Positions 27,253-35,297 of a stretch of 64,000 nt of DNA are shown here, piece by piece; position 1 is the first letter of the stretch, and each line of letters starts with the position of its first letter. The notes under the pieces were generated by a model. The model was not told the origin of the DNA and made no database searches. It saw only the letters and a program-made list of their open reading frames with translations. A program made the translations under genes and the position numbers. Origin of the DNA: Thermocladium sp. (GTDB lineage: Archaea; Thermoproteota; Thermoprotei; Thermoproteales; Thermocladiaceae). The DNA lies in contig JAGDXC010000009.1 in assembly GCA_023269935.1 (NCBI GenBank), forward strand, positions 30,045 to 94,044. The letters run 5' to 3'.

Positions 27253-27344
27253 TATGCACGCATTGGCAATTTATTAATTTAAATGTTTTGCGCATATATA
27301 TCCATCCATACTTTAATACCTAAATTACTTACTGTATTAATCGC

Positions 27345-27458
27345 TTATTTAGATATACATGAATTAAAGCATTCCTCCATGCATCTCTCAACCAAGTAAG
27401 GCTCATCATCACTGCATTTAGAGCTGCACGACGATAAGCAACAATCCATAGATGCCAT
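27345..27458 (-). CDS. 37-residue cysteine-rich microprotein with CX3CX3C repeats
   Basis: A short open frame on the minus strand from ATG 27456-27458 to TAA 27345-27347. Cys is at positions 6, 7, 11, 15, 26, 30 and 34. C7-x3-C11-x3-C15 is separated by 10 residues (SDDEPYLVER) from C26-x3-C30-x3-C34, giving two matching cysteine ladders on what would be two antiparallel helices. Spacing of four residues places all Cys of a half on one helix face, ideal for cross-hairpin disulfides or metal binding. TTTAATA at 27481-27487 lies 26 nt upstream of the ATG, exactly the leaderless spacing of the other genes. A second in-frame ATG is at codon 4. No family recognised. The odds of this pattern by chance in an AT-rich gap are small, but no homologue has been checked. 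Confidence 0.6.
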   Translation of the reverse strand: MASMDCCLSSCSSKCSDDEPYLVERCMEECFNSCISK

Positions 27459-27738
27459 TCGCCATTAGGCGCATGCAGCTTATTAAATCTTACTGAAGTA
27501 GTCAATTAATAATATAAAATCTGAACCTAGAATAGATCGATCTAACCTCCTCGCCTTTATGGTATTTCTTGATTTGATCGCTTGCTCTGTGTTTTCCTTG
27601 ACCCTGCGAAGGGCCTAAATTGGAGACAATGGATTAAGCATACTCAACTTCACGACCCTAAAAAGGTCAGATACTATCCATATCTGATTATGCATAGTTA
27701 TGAGGATATTATTGAAGTGATTCATGCCAATTAATAAA
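27459..27738. other. Intergenic region with promoter, hairpin and a right-end-like scar
   Basis: It contains the microprotein TATA box (27481-27487) and a perfect 7-bp inverted repeat, TCAGATA-CTATCCA-TATCTGA, at about 27668-27688, downstream of the MBL gene stop. It also contains, on the minus strand, GGCGAGGAGGTTAG (27542-27555), which resembles the end of the TnpB-linked right ends at 46.8 and 60.6 kb. No further ORF is supported. Confidence 0.4.
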
Positions 27739-28728
27739 TTAATAGCTAGTTATATCGCCTTCATTGGTTGGCATTAAATGGGCATTCAAGCCATATTTGC
27801 GCCTAAGTGACTGAGCAAGCAATGCCGCATTTCCATATACAGTGTATATAGCCTTAGCACGCGACTCTAATGCGAACTTGACAAGAGATAAGTAATCGCT
27901 ATGATTACTTAGTTGAATTGAATTACCATAACCCCAACCTGTTACTCCTATCACATTTATTGGCCTCTTCAACTTAAACACATTACGGAACCTTAATCGA
28001 AGATCGCTATGAATACCTGTTATAGCCACTATCGGCTCATCATGATCGGCTTCCGGCACCATTATTGACCCCATGGGTTCCTTCAATAGTAACCTATTCA
28101 ATTTATATACATTATAATCAAGGAATGGCTTATATTTCCGAAGCAGAATCGCCAATTCCTGTCCCTTCCCCAAGGGGTGGCCACTAAATACCACATTATT
28201 ACCAAGGCTAATCGATCGCTCAACCTCATTAAGCAGCAAGTCATATAATTCATTTCTAGGCTTGAATATATAGCTCTCGCTCCCATATGTTCCCTCCATT
28301 ATCAAGATATCCACATCCCTCATAGAATCAGCGCCCCTCTGGACAACACTATCCTCCATATTGAAGTCACCGGTGACTCCAATTGATAAATCATTAAATT
28401 CCAGCAAATACATTGCACTACCAATAACGTGGCCCGCATTCATGGCTCTTATGCTCAGTTCATCTAGAACCAATAAATCGCCTATCTCAATCACAGTGGA
28501 TCCATCTAGTTTTAATCCATACATCTCGCTCAATATATCATGCGTCTGCCTCGTCATAATCAGATTATTAGCTTTGGTTATAGATGGAGTAAAATGATCG
28601 GTATGACCGTGGGTTATCAATACATAATCATACTTAGATGGATCGAACTTCCTATACGGATCAACCAATATAGATAAACCATTATGCTCTATCGATATGC
28701 CGCCGCTGAACCTTATCTTTAAATTCAT
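27739..28728 (-). CDS. MBL-fold hydrolase with RMMBL-like C-terminus
   Basis: A metallo-beta-lactamase fold protein of 329 residues related to RNA/DNA-processing nucleases. Metal ligands are visible in ITHGHTDHF (HxHxDH, residues 39-46), NAGHVIGSAMY and TGDFNMED. The C-terminus SNHSDYLSLVKFALESRAK...YTVYGNAALL resembles the RMMBL segment of beta-CASP nucleases, with S-x-H-S-D-Y in place of SAHADY. The beta-CASP insertion is short (about 100 residues), smaller than in CPSF73-like aCPSF proteins. It may be a compact RNase or a DNA-repair nuclease; substrate unknown. GCTTAAATAATTG lies about 27 nt upstream. Confidence 0.78.
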   Translation of the reverse strand: MNLKIRFSGGISIEHNGLSILVDPYRKFDPSKYDYVLITHGHTDHFTPSITKANNLIMTRQTHDILSEMYGLKLDGSTVIEIGDLLVLDELSIRAMNAGHVIGSAMYLLEFNDLSIGVTGDFNMEDSVVQRGADSMRDVDILIMEGTYGSESYIFKPRNELYDLLLNEVERSISLGNNVVFSGHPLGKGQELAILLRKYKPFLDYNVYKLNRLLLKEPMGSIMVPEADHDEPIVAITGIHSDLRLRFRNVFKLKRPINVIGVTGWGYGNSIQLSNHSDYLSLVKFALESRAKAIYTVYGNAALLAQSLRRKYGLNAHLMPTNEGDITSY

Positions 28729-28779
28729 TAATTGACTTGAAGCAGCATCAATTATTTAAGCATAGTTCCTAATTTAAGC

Positions 28780-28881
28780 TGGCGCCGGGGCCGGGATTTG
28801 AACCCGGGCCCCCATGCGGGGACGGGATGACTTGCTGCTGGGACTCAAGTCCCGCGCCTTGGGCCGCTCGGCCACCCCGGC
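28780..28881 (-). tRNA. tRNA-Ser(UGA) with intron at 37/38; CCA encoded
   Basis: Acceptor stem GCCGGGG (28875-28881) pairs with CCCCGGC (28784-28790); discriminator G at 28783; CCA at 28780-28782. The anticodon stem CGGGA (28850-28854) pairs with TCCCG (28823-28827). Loop bases before the break give C-T-TGA-G, so the anticodon is UGA at 28845-28847. A 15-nt intron (28829-28843) follows position 37 and its CAAGTC pairs with exon GACTTG, as in a bulge-helix-bulge substrate. The long variable arm has the stem CCCC-GCAT-GGGG, and G73 with this arm supports serine. The T arm is CCGGG-TTCAAAT-CCCGG. A TTAAAAA box lies about 30 nt upstream. Confidence 0.92.
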
Positions 28882-29152
28882 AACCATGAAGAAATGAGGG
28901 ACACCCTTTTTAAGGTTTCTCAATACATGTACCAATTTCTCTATGATTCAAACCTTAATATCTGACATTGTCCACTCTAAGAACTAGATCTCCTTGAATC
29001 CCTAAAAATTCAAAAATGATCGGGACTATCGACACAAGGCAAGTTATGATATCTTCTCTGGCTAGAGGCCCCGCCAATCAAGGCAAGGTGACTATTTTTA
29101 CTTTCTATGCTTAGTCAGATAAGGATAAATATAGATATGCATCTTAGGTCTA

Positions 29153-30196
29153 ATGGGCGTAACTGAGCTTGGTAAATTAATAGAAAAATCAAGGCAAGAG
29201 ATAGAGCTAGTTAGATTAAATGGGCGTATAGTTTCCATTGATGCTTATAATGCCCTCTATCAATTCCTTGCATCGATAAGACAGCCCGATGGAACGCCAT
29301 TAATGGATTCGTTGGGCAGAATCACGAGTCATCTTAATGGTTTGCTTTATAGAACTATTAATTTGCTTGAGAATGGAATTAAGCCGGTATATGTCTTTGA
29401 TGGGAAGCCTCCTCAACTAAAGGCAACCGAGATAGAAAGACGGAGGCAACGCAAGATTGAGGAAGCTCAAGCTGCAGAGGCAGCTCTTAGGCTAGGCGAC
29501 GTTAAGGAAGCGAAGAAGCACGTACAACGATCGATATTTCTTCGTGATGAGATGGTTAATGATGCTAAGGAATTGCTGAGGGCAATGGGAGTACCGTGGG
29601 TACAAGCACCCGGCGAGGGAGAAGCGGAGGCGGCCTTTATGTCTGCTAGGGGGATTTCATGGGCCACAGGCAGTCAAGATTATGACTCACTCCTATTCGG
29701 TTCGCCTCGATTAATTAGGAACTTGACAATTACAGGTAGAAGGAAGCTTCCGAATAAGAATGAGTACGTAGAGATAAAGCCCGAATTAATAGAATTGAAT
29801 AATGTATTATCGGAACTAGGATTAAGGGATAGAACCCAACTAATAGATCTAGCAATACTCATAGGTACTGACTATAATCCAGATGGCATTCCCGGAGTGG
29901 GACCTCAACGGGCATTAAAAATGATAAAGGAATATGGCTCAATAGAGAAAATCGTAAAAGTAATAGGAAGCGATAAGTTCCCAATGGATCCATTAAGCAT
30001 ACGCGATTACTTTCTTAAGCCTGACGTAGTAGAGGTTAAAACTGTATCATTCGGTAAACCCAATGAGAACGAAATAATCAATATACTAGTGAGGAATCAT
30101 GACTTTAACCCAGATAGAGTTAAGGGAGCTATAGATAGGTTAAGAAAAGCAATGAGCAAGGTTGGTGGATCATCAACTCTGGACTCATTCATGTAA
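29153..30196 (+). CDS. fen: Flap endonuclease 1
   Basis: Structure-specific 5' nuclease that removes flaps during Okazaki fragment maturation and repair. The 347-residue protein contains the N domain (GRIVSIDAYNALYQFL, YVFDGKPPQLK). It also contains the I domain with GEGEAEAAFM and GSQDYDSLLFGSP, and the helix-hairpin-helix IGTDYNPDGIPGVGPQRALKMI; acidic metal ligands are in place. The C-terminal PCNA-interacting motif ends S-S-T-L-D-S-F-M, differing from the usual Q-x-x-L-x-x-F-F at the first and last positions. GGATAAATATAG is about 26 nt upstream of ATG 29153. The next gene starts 11 nt after the stop and is probably co-transcribed. Confidence 0.95.
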   Translation: MGVTELGKLIEKSRQEIELVRLNGRIVSIDAYNALYQFLASIRQPDGTPLMDSLGRITSHLNGLLYRTINLLENGIKPVYVFDGKPPQLKATEIERRRQRKIEEAQAAEAALRLGDVKEAKKHVQRSIFLRDEMVNDAKELLRAMGVPWVQAPGEGEAEAAFMSARGISWATGSQDYDSLLFGSPRLIRNLTITGRRKLPNKNEYVEIKPELIELNNVLSELGLRDRTQLIDLAILIGTDYNPDGIPGVGPQRALKMIKEYGSIEKIVKVIGSDKFPMDPLSIRDYFLKPDVVEVKTVSFGKPNENEIINILVRNHDFNPDRVKGAIDRLRKAMSKVGGSSTLDSFM

Positions 30197-30206
30197 GGAG
30201 ACCAAT

Positions 30207-30857
30207 ATGAAGACATTTCCAGCATGGATGCTTGTAAAGAATATGTTCGAGCATGAATTAAGCGGAAGTCCACTTGATATATTATTTGGATCTATATTTG
30301 ATAAGGCCACGGTAAAAATGAATTACTACTACAAGCGAGGGGTCAATGATTTCCTTGAAGCGGCCTTGAAGTATATATCGTCCACATTAGATGATGAGGC
30401 CGCAATGCTAGGGATTCAATTGATGCAGAATCAAAGAAATAATATATTATCTAGAGGGAGGGCAATGCTAGATGCATTTAAATCCACGCCAGCCTTTGGA
30501 TTATTAAGACCAAAAACTAGGCTTATAGTCATTGATGACTTGGTTGGGATATATGTTCAACCTGACTTCTATGATGGGGAAAATATATATGAAGTGAAAA
30601 CCTTTGATCCACGAGGAGTAAATTACGTTAAGTACCAAGTAAGGCTCTTCCAACTAGGATACCCGGGAAGTAAAGCTATCTTGGTAGGATTTGATAAGGC
30701 CACAAATAAACCAATCATTTTAACCATTGACCCGATTAATGAAATGGATAAGAATGAAATACTGAGGCACGCATTGTCTTATGGATTAATAAATGGAATT
30801 GACGAGGAACCAAGAAATCACATCATTGTTAAATATAGCACTAAGGGCTCTACTTAG
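30207..30857 (+). CDS. FEN-1-linked protein with PD-(D/E)XK-like motif
   Basis: A 216-residue protein of unknown family. Its second half has VGIYVQPDFYDGENIYEVKT: a PD followed 9-10 residues later by E-V-K, the arrangement of PD-(D/E)XK nuclease active sites (RecB, Cas4, Holliday-junction resolvases). A YVKYQVRLFQLGYPGSKAIL segment follows, equivalent to the QxxxY helix of RecB-type nucleases. The N-terminal 100 residues are helical (FLEAALKYISSTLDDEAAML). The ATG at 30207 is preceded by AAGGAGACC, an unusual clear Shine-Dalgarno for this window, and lies 11 nt after the fen stop, so an internal gene of an operon. No cysteine cluster is seen, so it is not a Cas4-type iron-sulfur nuclease. Confidence 0.65.
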   Translation: MKTFPAWMLVKNMFEHELSGSPLDILFGSIFDKATVKMNYYYKRGVNDFLEAALKYISSTLDDEAAMLGIQLMQNQRNNILSRGRAMLDAFKSTPAFGLLRPKTRLIVIDDLVGIYVQPDFYDGENIYEVKTFDPRGVNYVKYQVRLFQLGYPGSKAILVGFDKATNKPIILTIDPINEMDKNEILRHALSYGLINGIDEEPRNHIIVKYSTKGST

Positions 30858-31029
30858 GGGACCATAAGCATAGCCCTTTAAAGCGGTAATTATTCAGTCC
30901 ATAATGTCCTCCTTGGAGCATCTCCCTCCTTCTTTGGGAACAGGAACATATACACGGCAGATAAGCCAGACCCTCGAAAATCCCAATAGGACGGAGGTTA
31001 ATTCCTTTGGAGCAAAGTAATCTCTCCTA

Positions 31030-32106
31030 TTAATGGCACTGCACTCCCCGCTGAGTGAGCCAATTAATTATGGTTGGGCCAAGTATTATGGGTAAATTCG
31101 ATAGATCATTAATGCGCTTGGAGCCTGTTAAGAACATCGCTATCCTGAATTCCTTTATTACCCTCTCAGCAAACTGCATTAATTGATCCCTACCATTAAG
31201 CGCATTTACCAGCATGGGCCTCGACATTGTGAAGGCGGAGGCGCCTAATGCAAGCGCCTTGGCTCCATCTAAACCTGAACGAATGCCACCAGATGCCAGT
31301 ATTATTCCATCAAAGACCGACTTAACTTCACAGATTGAAATGGACGTTGGTATACCCCATCCATTAAACACCGAGGAAAGCTCGCTTATATCACTTCTAT
31401 GCCACCTCTCTGCCTCTATTTTAATGAAGGAAGTACCGCCTATTCCACCTACATCAATGGCCGATATCATTGAATCTTTCAGCTTAGCCGCAACTTCCTT
31501 TGATATCCCATTGCCTACCTCCTTAACAATAACTGGCTTATTTATGGACTTGGCGATATATCTTATCTTATCGATAACTCCCTTGAACCATGGTTCACCC
31601 TCTGGTTGGAATACTTCCTGGGCTGGATTAAGGTGTATAGCTATCGCTGATGCGTCGATCATATCTATCGCTGCATTGACCCAATCAATTGCTTTGTTTT
31701 CATCCAGCTTAGATATTTGGGGAGCCCCTATATTAGCTATCTTAAGTGCAGATGGAGCTTTATCCCTTATTATGCTGAATGTCCACCTGGTCTCGGGCTT
31801 CTCTATTGCTATCCTCTGTGAACCAACATACATGCCTATCCCTAATCGTTCGGCGGCTTCTGCAAATATCTCGTTTATCTTTCCAGAAAGTGATGTTCCA
31901 CCCGTTATTGCCCCTATTATAAATGGGGCAGATAATGTTTTCCCAAACAATTGGGTTGACGTATCTACTTCGTCATAATCGAAGTCAGGCAATGCATTAT
32001 GGATTAGCTGAACCTCATCGAATAGGGTTGACCCCTCCTCTATATCTTTTTGGGCGGCTATCTTTATGTGCTCTATCTTTCTATCTTCAATGCTTATATC
32101 AATCAC
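31030..32106 (-). CDS. fni: Type 2 isopentenyl-diphosphate isomerase
   Basis: FMN/NAD(P)H-dependent isomerisation of IPP to DMAPP at the end of the archaeal mevalonate route. The start is assigned to GTG 32106, which gives the family N-terminus VIDISIEDRKIEHIKI and overlaps the upstream MEMO stop by 8 nt; an ATG 24 codons earlier would add an unconserved leader. Key segments: PFIIGAITGGT, GSQRIAIEKPE, HLNPAQEVFQPEGEP (the catalytic Gln region), VIVKEVGNGISKE, and GGIGGTSFIKIE. The flavin phosphate site is ASGGIRSGLDGAKALALGA. Length is 358. Confidence 0.93.
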   Translation of the reverse strand: MIDISIEDRKIEHIKIAAQKDIEEGSTLFDEVQLIHNALPDFDYDEVDTSTQLFGKTLSAPFIIGAITGGTSLSGKINEIFAEAAERLGIGMYVGSQRIAIEKPETRWTFSIIRDKAPSALKIANIGAPQISKLDENKAIDWVNAAIDMIDASAIAIHLNPAQEVFQPEGEPWFKGVIDKIRYIAKSINKPVIVKEVGNGISKEVAAKLKDSMISAIDVGGIGGTSFIKIEAERWHRSDISELSSVFNGWGIPTSISICEVKSVFDGIILASGGIRSGLDGAKALALGASAFTMSRPMLVNALNGRDQLMQFAERVIKEFRIAMFLTGSKRINDLSNLPIILGPTIINWLTQRGVQCH

Positions 32107-32950
32107 CCCTATAAAACGCAACGCTGGCGTAACCCACGGTCTCAACCCTATTAGTACTAGTGTCCCCTGATGTTGCATGTTTTAATAATTCAACATGCCG
32201 AACGCCCTGCAATCTTGAGTACTCCATTGCTGTTAGTATAGCTCCAAAGCCGCATACCGATACATTTAGTCTCTCCATGATGTCGAGAAAGCCCTCCGGT
32301 TCTAGTTTAAGAATTTGTTGGATTACCCACATATCCTTTTCCGTGGTAATATCGTGAGGTTCATAATGATTCAAGTCACTTGATGCAACAAAAAAGATAT
32401 CGCTAAACCTATCCCCAATTACGTGTTTTAATGCTAATGCCATGCGTCTAGCAACATCTATGGTCTGTTCCCAAACCACTATTGGAACTATCTTGGAGCG
32501 CGGGAATAAGTACTTTATAAAAGGCACCTGAACCTCGACCGAGTGCTCCTTCTCAAATGCATAAGTATCAACCTCTAAATCATTAAATGCATTTATTAAT
32601 GACTTGGCAACTTCACTATCGATCTCAACATCGCCAAGTGGAGTTTCCCATATTCCATCATCCATTATGGCCACCGGCGCGCCCACCCCATAATGATTAG
32701 GACCCATTATTATAAATGTAGATGGATCATAATGAGCCTTGATCTCAACATAGGAATGAGCGGCAATTGGACCAGAATATACATAGCCAGCATGAGGAAC
32801 TATCACAGAGACGAGGCCGCCGATTCTCGCTCGTTGGATTGTTCCAGGGCCGAGGGGATGGTTAATTGACCACTCTATTCTCCTTCTAAGCGATTCCGCA
32901 TCATCCTCATAAAAAGCGCCGGCTACGGCCGGCTTTCGTCTGATGACCAT
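32099..32950 (-). CDS. MEMO1 family protein
   Basis: A 283-residue MEMO-like protein (non-heme iron dioxygenase-like fold related to LigB). Characteristic segments are RRKPAVAGAFYEDD, VIVPHAGYVYSGPIAAHSY, MGPNHYGVGAPVAIM, EKEHSVEVQVPFIKYLFP and NVSVCGFGAILTAME. The last supplies the Cys ligand with the two His above. In archaeal genomes this gene often sits in mevalonate-pathway clusters. Here it overlaps the IPP isomerase gene by 8 nt, suggesting a linked function in isoprenoid metabolism, but its reaction is not established. The 72-codon membrane-protein gene lies 93 nt upstream on the same strand. Confidence 0.9.
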   Translation of the reverse strand: MVIRRKPAVAGAFYEDDAESLRRRIEWSINHPLGPGTIQRARIGGLVSVIVPHAGYVYSGPIAAHSYVEIKAHYDPSTFIIMGPNHYGVGAPVAIMDDGIWETPLGDVEIDSEVAKSLINAFNDLEVDTYAFEKEHSVEVQVPFIKYLFPRSKIVPIVVWEQTIDVARRMALALKHVIGDRFSDIFFVASSDLNHYEPHDITTEKDMWVIQQILKLEPEGFLDIMERLNVSVCGFGAILTAMEYSRLQGVRHVELLKHATSGDTSTNRVETVGYASVAFYRGD

Positions 32951-33043
32951 TTAGTTAAAGGCAAAGCCAATCTCCTTAATATATCTATCCGCCTCCAGCC
33001 TTGATTTAAGAATGATGTCCAAAACTGCTTAATCCTTTGCGAT

Positions 33044-33262
33044 TTATGAAACAGCAACTGTCTTTCTTGAAACAATGTCAGGATGCTGTTTAATGCGCTG
33101 CAGCTGATCACTGGCATTATTAAATTTGAGGCTACTAATTATTGCTGCAGTAAGCGAACCAATTAGTATTGTAGTAATCCAAAGAGGAGAATCAAACGCT
33201 ATCGACAATGCCACCAATATCCAGATCCCCATTATTGCAAGCATTACCATAATCCGTTTCAT
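33044..33262 (-). CDS. Small two-helix membrane protein
   Basis: A 72-residue product, start ATG 33262, with two hydrophobic helices (about residues 4-22 and 25-45: MVMLAIMGIWILVALSIAF and PLWITTILIGSLTAAII). A basic cytosolic tail containing DQLQRIKQHPDIV follows. ATTTAAATA (about 33279-33287) is roughly 22-25 nt upstream, so the shorter start is preferred over the 19-codon longer in-frame start. No family recognised. It precedes MEMO-IDI2 on the same strand. Confidence 0.6.
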   Translation of the reverse strand: MKRIMVMLAIMGIWILVALSIAFDSPLWITTILIGSLTAAIISSLKFNNASDQLQRIKQHPDIVSRKTVAVS

Positions 33263-33458
33263 GGTGATTGTGTATTGATCGTATTTAAATCCGAATCGGT
33301 TAAAAATCAAAGAATTCAATATCCTCTATTAAAAGTTTCAGCAATCTATTTAATAAACCCAAAGACAACAGGACAACTGGCGAAATACGACTAATGTTAA
33401 ATAGTTTTTGTACTATCACAGTAAAACCTAAAAATTAACCCACTCCGGGGAAATAATT

Positions 33459-35252
33459 GTGTCAAATGAAAATACAATCAAGCTGAGGAAAGCGCTGAGC
33501 TTCCAGGATCTAACGTTCCTCTCAGTGACTGGAATGGTTGGAAGCGGGTGGCTCTTCGCATCTCTAGGCGCTGCCACATATGCTGGTCCAGCGGCTATAA
33601 TCTCATGGATTATTGGCGGCATATTCTTCATTATAATGGGGTTCGCATTTGCCGAACTTGGAGGATTGCTACCATTCACTGGTTCATTAGTGCGCATAAA
33701 TCATTTCACGCACGGCTCCTTATCCAATTACTACCTAGGATGGGCATATCTAATAGGTGTGGCAACTACTGTACCCCTTGAGGCAGAGGCCGTGATTTCC
33801 TATACCAATAGATACTTGCCGATATTCAGCACCCCAGCCGGCGTATTAAATCCCCTAGGTATAATAGCTGCTGCAGCCTTAATCCTTGTATTCCTACTTA
33901 TTCAATTAATTGGGGTTAATGTGGCTGGAAAAACCAACACAATAATAACTTGGTGGAAGTTCATAGTACCGACCATAACCGCCATATTATTAATATCTCT
34001 CGCATTTCACATGGATAATTTCTCGCATTATGGTGGATTTTTCCCCTTGGGATACGAAGCCATATTCAGCGCCCTAGTTCCAAGCGGCATAGTCTTTGCA
34101 TATGAGGGATTCCGGCAAGCACTTGAATATGCGGGGGAAGCACGGAATCCGCATCGTGATGTTCCAAGAGCCATAATAATATCCATTGTATTAGTGATAC
34201 TATTATATGTTCTTCTTCAGGTGAGCTTTATTGGAGCAATTAATTGGTCAGCCATAAAGCTAGTGAATAGTGAAGGGCAAGTTACGGGACCCATAACGCC
34301 GGGAGATTGGGGCAACCTTATCAATTCAAATTGGGCGGGTTCGCCATTCTATAGTTCTCTACTATATAGCGGCGTCGCATTTTTGGCTTCCTTTGCTATA
34401 ATACTGCTGATAGACGCATGGATATCGCCCGCTGCAACAATGGGAGTATACTTGGGCACAACGGCTAGAAGCTTCTATGGCCTGTCTAAGCAAGGATACT
34501 ACCCCACCCTCTTTGGTTCATTGCATCCGAGATTCCAAACCCCATGGTTCTCATTGATATTTACATTTTTCTTATCGGTCATATTCCTGCTGCCATTTCC
34601 AAGCTGGTACTCGTTGGTATCACTATCCGCTTCAGCTACTGTAGTTAATTACCTAGCAAGTGGACCTGCATTAATAGTATTGAGAAGAACCGCAAAGGAA
34701 CTCAAGAGGCCCTATGAGTCTCCTGTTCCATGGCTTGTTGCATCATTAAGCTTTATTTTCTCATCAATGTTAATATATTGGACCGGATGGCCGGGCGTGG
34801 GCTGGGTATTTCTAGTGACCGCGTTTGGATTACCTCTGTTTCTGTTGGGTTATGGACGTAAATTGAATCTAAGCAAGCTAGAGGTAATTATATTCACTAT
34901 TATATTTTGGAGTTTATTGGGAGTGGATGCCTTCTTCGGGTTATATGAATCGCTTTGGTCATTCATATTAACATGGGGATTATTCAGCGCATTATTAATA
35001 ATAGGCACAGTATACCTATATTTAAAGAGCCATAGCATTGAAGTGAAGGCTTCTTCATGGTTTATTGCGTATATGATTCTCACAGGGATAATGGCTTACG
35101 CTGGATCTGGAGGAATGGATCTAATACAATATCCAGTGGATTATGTAGTAATGGTAATTATCTCCATAATAATTTTCATTATTGCAATTAAACAAGGATT
35201 TGAGACCGAGGAAATAAGGCAAATAAAGGAGCATGGATTACCCGTAGAATAA
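33459..35252 (+). CDS. APC-superfamily amino acid permease
   Basis: A 597-residue transporter with 14 or so membrane segments. The first helix carries the family motif VTGMVGSGWLFASL (G-S/G-x-x-F type broken helix TM1). GFAFAELGGLLPFTGSLVRI, PSGIVFAYEGFRQALEYAGEARNPHRDVPRA (the TM6-loop signature) and SALVPSG follow. It resembles the APC proteins common in Sulfolobales and Thermoproteales that take up amino acids or organic cations. The GTG start at 33459 has a GGGGAAA a few bases before it. A further gene of the same superfamily is at 62.3-63.8 kb. Confidence 0.88.
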   Translation: MSNENTIKLRKALSFQDLTFLSVTGMVGSGWLFASLGAATYAGPAAIISWIIGGIFFIIMGFAFAELGGLLPFTGSLVRINHFTHGSLSNYYLGWAYLIGVATTVPLEAEAVISYTNRYLPIFSTPAGVLNPLGIIAAAALILVFLLIQLIGVNVAGKTNTIITWWKFIVPTITAILLISLAFHMDNFSHYGGFFPLGYEAIFSALVPSGIVFAYEGFRQALEYAGEARNPHRDVPRAIIISIVLVILLYVLLQVSFIGAINWSAIKLVNSEGQVTGPITPGDWGNLINSNWAGSPFYSSLLYSGVAFLASFAIILLIDAWISPAATMGVYLGTTARSFYGLSKQGYYPTLFGSLHPRFQTPWFSLIFTFFLSVIFLLPFPSWYSLVSLSASATVVNYLASGPALIVLRRTAKELKRPYESPVPWLVASLSFIFSSMLIYWTGWPGVGWVFLVTAFGLPLFLLGYGRKLNLSKLEVIIFTIIFWSLLGVDAFFGLYESLWSFILTWGLFSALLIIGTVYLYLKSHSIEVKASSWFIAYMILTGIMAYAGSGGMDLIQYPVDYVVMVIISIIIFIIAIKQGFETEEIRQIKEHGLPVE

Positions 35253-35297
35253 AATAAATAAAACCGATCCACACTTCAAAAGCAAAAGGATTTCTTC

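Noticed and set aside
31214..31978. 254-codon frame opposite the IPP isomerase gene
   Set aside because: It is the antisense of a clearly conserved enzyme and shows only the low-complexity pattern typical of such shadows.
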